From contig NZ_JAHESF010000025.1 of assembly GCF_018598225.1 (NCBI RefSeq), positions 34,680-98,679 on the forward strand: DNA of 64,000 bases. The letters are read 5' to 3'. Positions 51,971-61,124 of this stretch are shown in pieces. Made by a program: the position numbers and the translations under genes. The stretch is from Chryseosolibacter histidinae. GTDB lineage: Bacteria > Bacteroidota > Bacteroidia > Cytophagales > Cyclobacteriaceae. The stretch's first letter is position 1. The number at the start of each line of letters is the position of its first letter. Under the pieces are notes generated by a model that saw nothing but the letters and a program-made list of their open reading frames with translations, had not been told where the DNA came from and made no database searches.

Positions 51971-52384
51971 TTTCAGGTAACAAATCTTCCCGTAAATACG
52001 GATAAAAAACAGTTTCAGTTTTAGGTATTTTGACCAGATCAGTTTTCATTTCTTCTCCTGATGTTAGGGTATTTTTCTTTTCGTTTCAGTTTTCTTCGCC
52101 GCACGTTCATGCCATTGGCTGCGACGACCATGCCGGCGTTATGTTTCCCGGGCAGCCGGTATATGCCGGCGGATCTATCGAAGATCACTGACAGTTTTCG
52201 GAGCGGGGCAATGGATTTAAAACGAATGCAGGTGAAGATCACCTGTCGTAATCTTTCAAAATGTGGAAGGAAAAGAAGGGTGATGCTTCTCCCGCGCCTT
52301 AGGGTATTTTTCCTTTCATTTCATTTTTTTTCGTCACACGCTTCCAGTGCGCGGATCAAACCCTGAAACCAAATTCATTAATCT
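51971..52384. promoter_or_regulatory. Long intergenic region with a 42-bp direct repeat
   Basis: The gap between EamA (minus) and SusC (plus) contains two 42-bp direct copies starting TTAGGGTATTTTTC, at 52064-52105 and 52299-52340, 36 of 42 identical by my count. A third partial copy (TTTAGGTATTTTGACC) is at 52018-52034. Between them is a CAGGTGAAGATCACCTG palindrome (52229-52245). No gene is evident; this is probably the control region for the SusC/SusD operon and EamA. Confidence 0.5.
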
Positions 52385-55300
52385 ATGACGAAGATTCTAC
52401 ACTATGTGTTTCTCGCAGCCTGTGTGGCTGTAGGAAGTGCCACGTACGCGCAGGAGCGAACGGTCTCGGGCCGGGTCACTGCTGCTGATGAAGGCTCGGC
52501 GATCCCGGGCGTCAATGTTGTTCTCAAGGGAACTTCAAACGGAACGGTGACCGACGCGCAGGGCCGTTATTCACTGGTCGCCTCTGAAGGTACACTGGTT
52601 TTTTCATTTATCGGTCTGAAAAGCACCGAGGTTGAGATCGGCGGAAGATCCATCATCGATGTGCAGATGGAGTCAGACGCCACCCAGCTCTCTGAAGTAG
52701 TAGTCACTGCGTTGGGTATCCAGCGTAACAAGAACGAGCTGCCCTATGCGGCCCAGCAGGTGACCAGCGACCAGATCGTTCAGACCAGGGGTGCCAACTT
52801 TGTCACTTCGCTTTCAGGCAGGGTTGCCGGTCTCGACATCAAGACCAACAACACCATGGGCGGTTCTACCAACGTGGTGATCAGGGGTTACAAGTCTATC
52901 ATGGGTAACAACCAGGCGTTGTTCGTGGTGGATGGTATACCGGTGGTGAACAATTCTACCAATACCGCATCCCAGAACGCGGGCAGGGGAGGCCCTGATT
53001 ATGGTAACGCTGCGGCGGATATAAATCCGGACAATATCGCTTCGGTAAACGTGCTCAAGGGCGCTGCAGCCACGGCGTTGTACGGATCACGCGCTGCGAA
53101 TGGCGTGATCATGATCACGACAAAGAAGGGCGCCAAAAAGAGCTTTGATATAACCATCAACAGCGGCATTACCTTCGGCACCATCAACAAAGACACTTAC
53201 GCACGTTATCAGAAGGAATATGGCGGAGGAGCCGACCAGGTATTTGCTACGGGTACATTCGATGATGGCACCTTACCTGCGGTTAATTTCAGGGCCGATG
53301 CTTCCTACGGCCCCAGGTTCGATGGATCGATGGTCTATCACTGGGATGCGCTCGATCCTTTTTCACCCAACTATCGCAAGGCAAGGCCCTGGGTAGCGGC
53401 GAAGAACGACCCCACTGCATTTTTTGAAACATCCGTATCGTCTAACCAAAGCATTTCCGTGAGTGGTGGCACCGACAGGAATACGTTCCAGTTTGCCTAT
53501 ACCCGCAGCGATGAAAAAGGAATTCTGCCTAACAGCGAGCTCGATAAGAACCTGTTCAATTTCACGTCTACATTTTCGCTCACCGAAAAGCTGAGTGTGA
53601 CGGCATCGGCCAACTTCTCCAACATCGAGGGGCTTGGACGGTACGGCACCGGTTACAACTCGCGAAACCCGAATGAAGCCTTCCGCCAATGGTGGCAAAT
53701 GAATGTTGACCTCAAGGAGATGAAGGCAGCCTACTTCCGGAACAGGAAAAATGTTACCTGGAACTGGTCAGGCGTGAACGATGCATCGCCACTTTACTCC
53801 GATAACCCCTATTGGATCCGTTATGAGAACTACGCCAATGATACCCGCAACCACCTGTTCGGCTATGCTTCGGCTAATTACAAGGTGACGGACTGGATGG
53901 ATATAACCGGAAGGGTGGCGTACGATGGTACTACAGATTTTCAGGAAGAACGTTATGCTGTTGGCAGCGCAGGTTCAAACTCGGGAGGGTCATATACAAG
54001 GTTTAACCGCGACTTCAACGAAACCAATTTTGACCTGCTGTTGAACTTTAACAAAAAGATCTCTGACCAGGTAAGTTTCCGTGGTTTGCTGGGCAGCAAT
54101 ATGCGCAGGAGCATTCTTACCTCTATCAGGGCTACCACCAGCAACGGCCTTGTTGTGCCCAAGCTGTATAACCTGGCGAACTCGGCCGGCACGTTACCTG
54201 CACCGACCGAGGAATATACGCGGATCGGCGTAGACGGAGTGTTTGCCAACGCTACCTTTGGCTATAAGGATATCGCATTCCTCGAGCTGGCCGGGCGCAG
54301 GGAGAAGTCTACAACGCTTCCCCTGGATAACAACACATTCTATTATCCTTCAGTGGGTGGAACTTTTGCCTACGCTACCGTGCTGAAGCAGCCCTGGCTG
54401 TCGGCCGGAAAAGTAAGGGTCAATTACGCCGAGGTCGGCAACGATGCGCCCGCGTTGAGCCTCTATGACGTGTACGACAAGCCCACTGCATTTGGATCGA
54501 CGACATTCTTCACACTTCCCAACACCAAGAACAATGCAAATCTAAAACCTGAAAGGACCAGAAGTTACGAGGCAGGTATTGAGGCGGACTTTTTCGATGG
54601 CAGGGTAGGGTTTGACTTCACGGCTTACCAGACCAATACGTATGATCAGATCATCCCGGTGAGCATAACCACTGCTTCCGGTTTCAATTCAGCATGGGTG
54701 AACTCTGGTGAAATGCGCAATAAAGGCATCGAAGTGTCTGCGTTTGTTACGCCGGTTGAGACCAACGATTTTTCGTGGACCATGCGGGTGAACTTTACAC
54801 GTAACCGCAATAAAGTGATCGACCTGTACGGTGAAGGAGCGAATGCGGTTCCCAATGTTCAGCTGAACACACTGAGCTTACAGGGAAGCGTCACACTGAA
54901 TGCCGCCAAAGGCTACCCTTATGGTGTGATCCGCGGCACAAATTTCCTTTACACCAATGGACAAAGAACCGTGGACAATAAAGGAAATTATATGAAAGCG
55001 ACCAACTCGGCCGAGATCATTGGTAATCCGAACCCCGACTGGCTCGGCGGTATTCATAACACGCTGAGTTATAAAGGCGTTTCAATGAATTTCCTGATCG
55101 ATATCAGGCACGGCGGCGATATCTTCTCGCTTGACCAATGGTATGGAGAAGGGAGCGGCATGTATGCCAATACCGCTGGGTTGAATGCCAGGGGTGTTCA
55201 ATCAAGACTCCCGGTTGCTGAAGGCGGTGGTGTACTGCTGCAAGGTGTGAAAGCCGATGGTTCACCCAACGATATCTATGCGGAGAACCAGAATACCAAT

Positions 55301-55615
55301 TCCCTAACCCCTTTCGGATATTCCGCCAATGGTGGTGCAGCCGCGCCGCATGCATGGTATGTATATGACGGAAGCTACATCAAGCTGAGGGAAGTAGCAC
55401 TTTCTTATTCAGTTCCTCAAACCATCATGGACAGGCTCAGACCGCTCAAGAGCATCAACCTTTCTGTGTTTGGCAGAAACCTGTGGATGAAGAAGAATAT
55501 GGCGTATTCTGATCCTGAAGAAGCCCTGAGTTCAGGTAATCTCAATGGCGGGTACCAGAGTGGCGCGTATCCTTCTGTAAAAACCTATGGCTTCAACGTC
55601 AAATTCAGTTTCTAA
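52385..55615 (+). CDS. SusC/RagA-family TonB-linked outer-membrane transporter
   Basis: TonB-dependent transporter of 1076 residues, signal peptide about 1-23 (ATYAQ). It has the carboxypeptidase-like regulatory domain (about 25-110, VSGRVTAADEGSAIPGVNVV), the plug (LSEVVVTALGIQRNKNELP, then NVLKGAAATALYGSRAANG) and barrel ending in VKTYGFNVKFSF. Partner of the SusD at 55644. There are no enzyme genes around it, so the ligand class is not indicated. It lacks a nearby FecR; a sigma factor gene lies downstream at 58420. Confidence 0.96.
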   Translation: MTKILHYVFLAACVAVGSATYAQERTVSGRVTAADEGSAIPGVNVVLKGTSNGTVTDAQGRYSLVASEGTLVFSFIGLKSTEVEIGGRSIIDVQMESDATQLSEVVVTALGIQRNKNELPYAAQQVTSDQIVQTRGANFVTSLSGRVAGLDIKTNNTMGGSTNVVIRGYKSIMGNNQALFVVDGIPVVNNSTNTASQNAGRGGPDYGNAAADINPDNIASVNVLKGAAATALYGSRAANGVIMITTKKGAKKSFDITINSGITFGTINKDTYARYQKEYGGGADQVFATGTFDDGTLPAVNFRADASYGPRFDGSMVYHWDALDPFSPNYRKARPWVAAKNDPTAFFETSVSSNQSISVSGGTDRNTFQFAYTRSDEKGILPNSELDKNLFNFTSTFSLTEKLSVTASANFSNIEGLGRYGTGYNSRNPNEAFRQWWQMNVDLKEMKAAYFRNRKNVTWNWSGVNDASPLYSDNPYWIRYENYANDTRNHLFGYASANYKVTDWMDITGRVAYDGTTDFQEERYAVGSAGSNSGGSYTRFNRDFNETNFDLLLNFNKKISDQVSFRGLLGSNMRRSILTSIRATTSNGLVVPKLYNLANSAGTLPAPTEEYTRIGVDGVFANATFGYKDIAFLELAGRREKSTTLPLDNNTFYYPSVGGTFAYATVLKQPWLSAGKVRVNYAEVGNDAPALSLYDVYDKPTAFGSTTFFTLPNTKNNANLKPERTRSYEAGIEADFFDGRVGFDFTAYQTNTYDQIIPVSITTASGFNSAWVNSGEMRNKGIEVSAFVTPVETNDFSWTMRVNFTRNRNKVIDLYGEGANAVPNVQLNTLSLQGSVTLNAAKGYPYGVIRGTNFLYTNGQRTVDNKGNYMKATNSAEIIGNPNPDWLGGIHNTLSYKGVSMNFLIDIRHGGDIFSLDQWYGEGSGMYANTAGLNARGVQSRLPVAEGGGVLLQGVKADGSPNDIYAENQNTNSLTPFGYSANGGAAAPHAWYVYDGSYIKLREVALSYSVPQTIMDRLRPLKSINLSVFGRNLWMKKNMAYSDPEEALSSGNLNGGYQSGAYPSVKTYGFNVKFSF

Positions 55616-55643
55616 CACTGTGTCATTTTAAAAAATTAATGCA

Positions 55644-57083
55644 ATGAAACGTATCATATTATTTCTGCTGCCGGTGGTATTGGTTACCGCCTGCGTAGAC
55701 AGTCTCGATGATTACAATATAGATCAGAAAAGAGCTGCGGCCGTTCCGGCGACAACACTGTTCAGCAACGCCGTTAAAAACCTGTCTGACGTCATCACGA
55801 CACCCAACGTGAACACCAATAATTTTCGTTTATACGTGCAGCAATGGTCAGTGGTTGAATATATCACTGAAGCCAGGTACAGCATGACCGCCCGCAACAT
55901 ACCTGAGAACTTCTGGGGAGGACTTTACAGAGATGTGCTGGCAGACCTGAAAGAATCGAAACGTATTGTGAATGCCGATGCATTACTGTTGCCCGAGGTA
56001 AAATCGAATCAGCTGGCCCAGATCGAAGTGATGGAAGTATACACATGGTCTGTGCTGGTAAATACCTTCGGTAACGTTCCTTATAAACAAGCGCTGGATC
56101 CGAAAATTCCACTGCCGGCCTATGATGATGCTTCCGAGATCTACAGTGATCTGCTGACCCGGCTCGATGCCGCCATCGCTGGCTTCAGTACCACTGCTAC
56201 AGGTATTACCGGTTCTGCCGATATCCTGTATGCCGGAAACATCGAAAAGTGGAAGAAGTTCAGCAATTCGCTGAAGCTGAAACTTGCTATGGTGCTGGCG
56301 GATAAGGATCCAGGGAAGGCTAAAACACTTGTTCAGCAAGCCGCACCAAACGTCATCACATCCAACGCAGAAAATGCGCGGCATACCTATCTGACTTCCT
56401 CGCCGAACAACAATCCACTTTCCAATAACCTGGTGACACCTTTCACCACGCGTAAGGATTTTGTTGCCGGCAAAACCATCATTGATGTGATGAACACGCT
56501 CAACGATCCCAGAAGGCCTTTCTTTTTCACAACCGTGGGAGGAGCCTATGTTGGCGGCCGGATCGGATTCACCAATGATTATGCGCTAACATCGCATATC
56601 AGCGACAAAATATCCGCGCCTACGTTCGAAGCATTGCTGCTTGACTATTCGGAAGTTCAGTTCCTGTTGGCCGAGGCGGTTGAAAGAGGATTTATCACCG
56701 GAAATGCCGAGACCTATTACAATGAAGCGATCACAGCTTCGATCCTGTACTGGGGCGGAACAGCTGCAGAGGCTACTACCTACCTGGCGCAATCAGCGGT
56801 TGCTTATACTACCGCGGCAGGCGATTACAAGCAGAAGATCGGCACACAGAAATGGCTTGCGCTGAATAACAGGGGTTACGACAGCTGGTTGGAGTGGAGA
56901 AGACTTGACTATCCGGTGTTGCTGCCACCCAGCGGTCCGGATGTTCCGGATAACCTTAAAGTTCCGGTGCGCATGATCTATCCCATTGTAGAGCAAAATG
57001 TCAATGGCGCGCAACGCGAGCTTGCGGCAGCTGCCATTGGCGGTGATGCGTCAACCACAAAATTATTTTGGGATGTGAACTAA
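55644..57083 (+). CDS. SusD/RagB-family nutrient-binding lipoprotein (SusD-like type 2)
   Basis: A 479-residue surface lipoprotein with lipobox Cys17 (LVTAC) followed by VDSLDDYN. It matches the SusD-like second family rather than the classical one: VPATTLFSNAVKNLSD at the start, VYTWSVLVNTFGNVPY and WLALNNRGYDSWLEWRRLDYP near the end. It follows SusC by 28 bp and ends at a strong terminator (57097-57131). SusC/SusD pairs of this group import diverse ligands, including peptides or glycans. Confidence 0.94.
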   Translation: MKRIILFLLPVVLVTACVDSLDDYNIDQKRAAAVPATTLFSNAVKNLSDVITTPNVNTNNFRLYVQQWSVVEYITEARYSMTARNIPENFWGGLYRDVLADLKESKRIVNADALLLPEVKSNQLAQIEVMEVYTWSVLVNTFGNVPYKQALDPKIPLPAYDDASEIYSDLLTRLDAAIAGFSTTATGITGSADILYAGNIEKWKKFSNSLKLKLAMVLADKDPGKAKTLVQQAAPNVITSNAENARHTYLTSSPNNNPLSNNLVTPFTTRKDFVAGKTIIDVMNTLNDPRRPFFFTTVGGAYVGGRIGFTNDYALTSHISDKISAPTFEALLLDYSEVQFLLAEAVERGFITGNAETYYNEAITASILYWGGTAAEATTYLAQSAVAYTTAAGDYKQKIGTQKWLALNNRGYDSWLEWRRLDYPVLLPPSGPDVPDNLKVPVRMIYPIVEQNVNGAQRELAAAAIGGDASTTKLFWDVN

Positions 57084-57096
57084 TGATTTAAAAATC

Positions 57097-57131
57097 TATA
57101 TAAGGAGGTGCCCTCGTGCCCTCCTTATATA
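57097..57131. terminator. Terminator after SusD
   Basis: TATATAAGGAGG (57097-57108) pairs perfectly with CCTCCTTATATA (57120-57131), loop of 11 nt, with a T-run (TTTTTTTT) some 12 nt downstream. It separates the SusC/SusD operon from the next gene. Confidence 0.75.
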
Positions 57132-57152
57132 ATAACCCTAAATTTTTTTTGC

Positions 57153-57623
57153 ATGGTCGAAGGATCAGCAGAATCCGGAGGGAGATCCAATATCGAAGAA
57201 CAAGAATTAACACCCGATAAAATGAAACGATTTATTGAAACCTGGAAAGTGAACAATTTTATCAACCTGGCACTGCTGGAGTGCATTGAGGAGGATCATT
57301 TCAACGACCAGTCGCTGCAGAAGAACGAACGACTGATCGAGCAATTCATGCATATGCACCAGGTCCGGATGCTGTGGCTGGGACAAAACAACCCGGAGCT
57401 TGTTGTGGAGCTGGCCGGCGCTTTCCCGCAGCGTTTTCACAAACAAAGCCTGCTCGATGCCCTCAGCAAAAGTGGTGAAGCCATGACAAAAATGATCGAG
57501 AACAAATTCAGGGAAGGAAAGATCAACGGATTTAAAACCCCCATCGAGTTTCTGAACTACATCGTTTCATACGAATCGCAAAGCCGCAACCGGATCGTGC
57601 TGATGATCGGGTTTGCGAATTGA
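57153..57623 (+). CDS. DinB-like protein
   Basis: A 156-residue protein from ATG 57153; a GTG at 57108 lies inside the terminator stem and is rejected, and ATG 57222 gives a shorter form of 133 residues that also fits. The sequence (LALLECIEEDHFNDQSL, MLWLGQNNPELVVELAGAF, FLNYIVSYESQSRNRIVLM) matches the helical layout of DinB/YfiT, with YES-SRN in place of the usual metal histidines. Loss of histidines suggests an inactive or non-metal form. Function unknown. Confidence 0.7.
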   Translation: MVEGSAESGGRSNIEEQELTPDKMKRFIETWKVNNFINLALLECIEEDHFNDQSLQKNERLIEQFMHMHQVRMLWLGQNNPELVVELAGAFPQRFHKQSLLDALSKSGEAMTKMIENKFREGKINGFKTPIEFLNYIVSYESQSRNRIVLMIGFAN

Positions 57624-57631
57624 GGGAGCCG

Positions 57632-57829
57632 GTCCACTGACCGCGGTCCACGGCAGCCTCAACCCTTCGAGGGTTATGCAGGTGGCACCAAGCTTGAAAA
57701 AGCACTACCCTTGAAAAGCCCTCAACGGGTTTTGCCGTGACCCTGATCGTACTTCGTACTTTCCTAAAAAAGGATTTAACCTGTTTCAACACTGAAACGT
57801 CCGTGGACTGTCGACCGTCGACTGTGGAC
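57632..57829. repeat. GTCCAC/GTCGAC paired palindrome
   Basis: Left arm GTCCACTGACCGCGGTCCAC (57632-57651) and right arm GTGGACTGTCGACCGTCGAC (57803-57822, then TGTGGAC) lie about 150 bp apart, with an AACCCTTCGAGGGTT hairpin (57661-57675) and GTACTTCGTACTTT in between. The 332-bp gap between 57623 and 57956 is filled by this element; no gene is seen. Confidence 0.65.
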
Positions 57830-57955
57830 TTTTAGACTCCATTTCAGCATCCAAGAACGCTGTTTCAGTACCGAATACCTGCATCCGGAGGCCGCGCGTG
57901 CGCTCAATCTTCTTCCTGTTGAAGATTTTTGAGTGTGAAGAATAACAAAACCTCC

Positions 57956-58423
57956 ATGAAGAATTCTGTGCAGATCACTGTTTTCAGGGAAGCAGAAGGC
58001 ACGCCGTCTGTTCGCTTTGAAACGATAGGAGAGGAGCGATATGCGCTCGTTTTTTACGGTCGCAGCAACGTGACCTTGTACGTTCCCGATGCGCCTCAGG
58101 GCAAGCTGAAATATTTGGGGCAGGCCCTGATCGTTTCCAGGCACCTCTGCATCGACTTCAGGTATGTGAGCGTTCAGACCGTTCCACATGCAAGCATTAT
58201 AGCTGATGACACAGCTTCCCTGTCAATGGTCAAAGCGCTGAAACACCTGTGCAACGCCCTCAATACCTATTTTACAGAACGTGCGGCCTTCTATTGGGAT
58301 ATCTCGCCGGCGGACTGCCACATCAAAGATGCCTACATCAGCACGGCGCACCATAAGATCGCCTATTATCAGCTTCTCGAGATTGACGCTGCCATCTGTG
58401 GTGAGACGCGTAAAGTTGCATGA
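57956..58423 (+). CDS. Protein of unknown function coupled to an ECF sigma gene
   Basis: A 155-residue protein from ATG 57956 (a TTG at 57929 is possible). I do not recognise the family. It begins with beta-like SVQITVFREAEGTPSVRF, followed by an all-mixed core (YALVFYGRSNVTLYVPDAP) and a helical end (HHKIAYYQLLEIDAAI). No membrane segment or signal. The stop overlaps the sigma start by 4 bp (ATGA), which strongly suggests translational coupling and a functional link. It may be a soluble regulator of that sigma factor; inference only. Confidence 0.72.
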   Translation: MKNSVQITVFREAEGTPSVRFETIGEERYALVFYGRSNVTLYVPDAPQGKLKYLGQALIVSRHLCIDFRYVSVQTVPHASIIADDTASLSMVKALKHLCNALNTYFTERAAFYWDISPADCHIKDAYISTAHHKIAYYQLLEIDAAICGETRKVA

Positions 58424-59115
58424 TCATGATCAAAGCGCTGAAGAACTATCCTGATATTGAGCTGGTGACGATGGCCCAGGGTGGCAATGAACAGGCCATC
58501 GATGCGCTGGTATGCCGGTACAGGCCTTTTGTTTTGCGGCTGGCGAAACGTACACTCGTCTCGGATGCGGAAGATATCACACACGATGTTTTTGTCAAGG
58601 TACTGCTGCACCTCGACCGGTTTGAGCAACGCAGCTCCTTCACCACGTGGTTGTATCGCATTACCATGAACCAGATCCTGAAGGCCAAGCAAAACGAAAA
58701 ATTGCAGCATTCGCTGGAGATCGCCAGCGAGGTAGAAGATGGCGCTGTGGATCAGGAGCTGGTGAGGGGTGAGTCGATGCTGCGGCATTATCTTGCGGGT
58801 ATGCTGTTGTGCCTCGATGAGGAGCAGCGTATGGTGATCATTCTGTCTGACCTTTTTAAAATGGATCACAACGCGGCGGCTGAAGCGCTGGACATCTCAC
58901 CCGACAATTTCCGGAAGCGCTTGTCACGCGCGCGGAAAGACCTCAGAAGCTGGACCGAGAATAAATGCAGCCTTGTTATCCGTGGCAATCAGTGTCAATG
59001 CAACAGAAAAGCCCAGTACTTCCTGAAACAGGGATGGGTGGATGCCGCGACCGGGAAATTTACCAGGGAGCGGATTGCCGAAGTGAGTGATTACATTCAA
59101 AGACTGTTGGGATAG
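58420..59115 (+). CDS. RNA polymerase ECF sigma factor with C-terminal cysteine motif
   Basis: A 231-residue ECF sigma factor. Region 2 at about residues 25-90 (ALVCRYRPFVLRLAKRTL, DITHDVFVKVLLHLDRF) and region 4 at about 122-178 (MVIILSDLFKMDHNAAAEAL, DISPDNFRKRLSRARKDL). The extra 50 C-terminal residues carry Cys183, Cys192 and Cys194 (NQCQCNRKA), which resembles the CxC zinc-site extension of some ECF groups. No anti-sigma is adjacent; the partner may be the overlapping upstream protein. Convergent with the LytTR gene. Confidence 0.92.
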   Translation: MIMIKALKNYPDIELVTMAQGGNEQAIDALVCRYRPFVLRLAKRTLVSDAEDITHDVFVKVLLHLDRFEQRSSFTTWLYRITMNQILKAKQNEKLQHSLEIASEVEDGAVDQELVRGESMLRHYLAGMLLCLDEEQRMVIILSDLFKMDHNAAAEALDISPDNFRKRLSRARKDLRSWTENKCSLVIRGNQCQCNRKAQYFLKQGWVDAATGKFTRERIAEVSDYIQRLLG

Positions 59116-59263
59116 TCCACAGTCGACAGCGGTGAAGTATTCCGAGGGAGTTCGAGGTACTATTTACGATGTACGATAGTTCTGCTCTGCTGCACGTCCG
59201 TGGTCTGTGGACCGTTGACCGTGGACTCCTTGCTCCTTAATTCTTACTCCTTACTTCTCAGTT
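59115..59263. repeat. GTCCAC/GTCGAC palindrome and pyrimidine-rich repeat
   Basis: GTCCACAGTCGACA (59115-59128) and GTGGTCTGTGGACCGTTGAC (59199-59218) are the inverted arms, with TTCGAGGTACTATTTACG in between. CTCCTTGCTCCTTAATTCTTACTCCTTACTTC (59227-59258, given in words CTCCTTGCTCC and TTACTCCTTACTTC) follows, of the type seen at 35210-35254. It fills the gap between convergent genes. Confidence 0.6.
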
Positions 59264-60945
59264 CCTTCAATCACCTGAAACGTTTCCTTCATCTCCCTGA
59301 GCCGGTTCCTGGAAATGACGAACTCCGATTTTTTGGTGTCCTTCATGCGGATGATGTACTTGTGGTTTTCCCAGAAGGAATAGTTGCTCATCTGTTCGGT
59401 GTTGATGATCACGGCGCGGTTGATCCTGAAAAACCTGCTCCTGGGCAACGCCTGTTCGAGCTCTGTGATGTTCTGCCGTACGCGGTAGTTTCCCGTTTCA
59501 GTGAATGCGTGGTAGTTCTTTCCTTCCTTCTGGAACCACCAGATGTTGTTGAGCGCCAAAAGTTTGATGCCCTCTCCGTTGATCACTTCCAGGTGCTGGA
59601 GGGTGGTTTCGGAAGTTTCAGGGTGACCTTCTTTTTGATCTGCTTCGTTATTGTGCGTTGCTTCGGGTTCTTCATCGGTTGAACGCTGTTCCGGCTGCGG
59701 AAACACATCGGCCGAAACACCTGCATCAGACCAACTTTCTTTTTCCTTTCGTTTCTTGTAAAAGATGAAGAACATACCTGGCACCAGAATGATCATGCTG
59801 AGGGCGATCATCCACCCGCCCCTGAAGTCAGACGTGTCATTGTTCTGAGCCGGAGGCGTGGTATTTTTTTCATCGATCTTCAGGTTGGCAAGGGCAAGTT
59901 TTTCCTGATGGGCGAGCGAATCCTGAAACTGTGAATACTTTTGCTCGTACTCCAGCGCCAGCACGGGTTTGTTTGCTTTTTTATAGATGCAGCTGAGCTG
60001 TTTGTAGATCGATCCTTTGATGAAGTGAAGGTGCTTTTGTTCAACGATCTTTTTGGCCCGTAGCGAATACGTAACGGCCTGGTCCATTTTTCCAAGGTGT
60101 TCCGATTCCATACCCAGTCCCTGAAGGGCGTATACCTGTTTGTCGAACAGCGAATGTTTTTCCGAAAGCGCAAGCGACTCATCAAGGGCCTGTTTTGCTT
60201 TTTGATGGTCCTTCAGCTCACAGAAGATCGGTCCCAGGCCCAGCAGGATATGCGCAGTGTTGCCATCGTCACCGATCGCCCGGCTGATCTCCATTGCTTT
60301 TTCGTAATAGGCTATGCTGGTTTTGTAGTCTTTCTTGTGATCGTAGGCGGTGGCGATGTTGTTCAGGGAGATGCACATGCCCTTAAGGTTATTGCGTTTT
60401 CGCTGCCCGTCAAGGTCCTTCTTGTAGAGTTCTAGCGCATCATCGAATTTTCCGGTGCGCAGGTGTAGCGATGCCAGGGTACCCAGCGCGTTGGCCAGAT
60501 AGACACTATCGTTCTGTAATAATTCGATGGCCTTGTTGCAATACTGGTAGGCCTTGGTGTAGTTCAGGAACTTAAAGTTGTAGATACCGGCAACACCCGT
60601 GTAGGCCCTGCCGGCACGGGTAGAGTCTTTGAGTGTCTCGAACAGGCGGGCGGCCTTTAAAAAAGTATCGATGGCTTCCTGATTCTTATTGTCCCCACCC
60701 AGCAGCCGGGCCTCCAGGAACAGTACTTTGCCTTCGCCTGCCCTGTATCTTGCTTTAACGGAATGCACATACGCACGCCGGAGCAGCGCTGTAGCCAGCT
60801 GCGGATCTCCGTTTATTTTTTCGGTGGCGAGCGTTACCAGATAATCTGCAGAATCCTTTTGCGATAGCGGAGTGATCTCCTGCGCGGAGGCCAAAGAAAT
60901 TACCCCAAAATACGTGAGGAGTAAAAGAAGCTTCAGTTTCACCAT
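59251..60945 (-). CDS. Membrane-anchored TPR-LytTR transcription regulator
   Basis: A 564-residue regulator. Signal-like N-terminus about 1-22 (ISLASAQ), tetratricopeptide repeats about 45-345 (AGRAYTGVAGIYNFKFLN, ALGTLASLHLRTGKFDDAL), one membrane helix about 373-395 (GGWMIALSMIILVPGMFFIFYK, given in part as MIALSMIILVPGMFF) and a C-terminal LytTR DNA-binding domain about 455-560 (LALNNIWWFQKEGKNYHAF, RSRFFRINRAVIIN). So sensing TPRs are outside and the DNA-binding domain inside the membrane. It is divergent from the LVIVD-repeat gene, which may be its target. Confidence 0.9.
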   Translation of the reverse strand: MVKLKLLLLLTYFGVISLASAQEITPLSQKDSADYLVTLATEKINGDPQLATALLRRAYVHSVKARYRAGEGKVLFLEARLLGGDNKNQEAIDTFLKAARLFETLKDSTRAGRAYTGVAGIYNFKFLNYTKAYQYCNKAIELLQNDSVYLANALGTLASLHLRTGKFDDALELYKKDLDGQRKRNNLKGMCISLNNIATAYDHKKDYKTSIAYYEKAMEISRAIGDDGNTAHILLGLGPIFCELKDHQKAKQALDESLALSEKHSLFDKQVYALQGLGMESEHLGKMDQAVTYSLRAKKIVEQKHLHFIKGSIYKQLSCIYKKANKPVLALEYEQKYSQFQDSLAHQEKLALANLKIDEKNTTPPAQNNDTSDFRGGWMIALSMIILVPGMFFIFYKKRKEKESWSDAGVSADVFPQPEQRSTDEEPEATHNNEADQKEGHPETSETTLQHLEVINGEGIKLLALNNIWWFQKEGKNYHAFTETGNYRVRQNITELEQALPRSRFFRINRAVIINTEQMSNYSFWENHKYIIRMKDTKKSEFVISRNRLREMKETFQVIEGTEK

Positions 60946-61124
60946 TTTCTGTTAAGACAAGATTCAAAAATACACCAATTCAACACGATATCTCAGTGCC
61001 CGGTAGCTCTATTTCAATACCCAATCGCTACATCCCGGGCCTGTCTATACGTTTCGTGACATTCTGGAAACCGAATTTTACGTGCAAGAAGCGATAAATG
61101 TTTGTTGAAAATCAATTTAAGATC

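Noticed and set aside
52039..52366. Two open frames (plus 52061-52366, minus 52039-52242) in the gap upstream of SusC
   Set aside because: They consist mostly of the 42-bp repeat and basic low-complexity residues, with no family resemblance.
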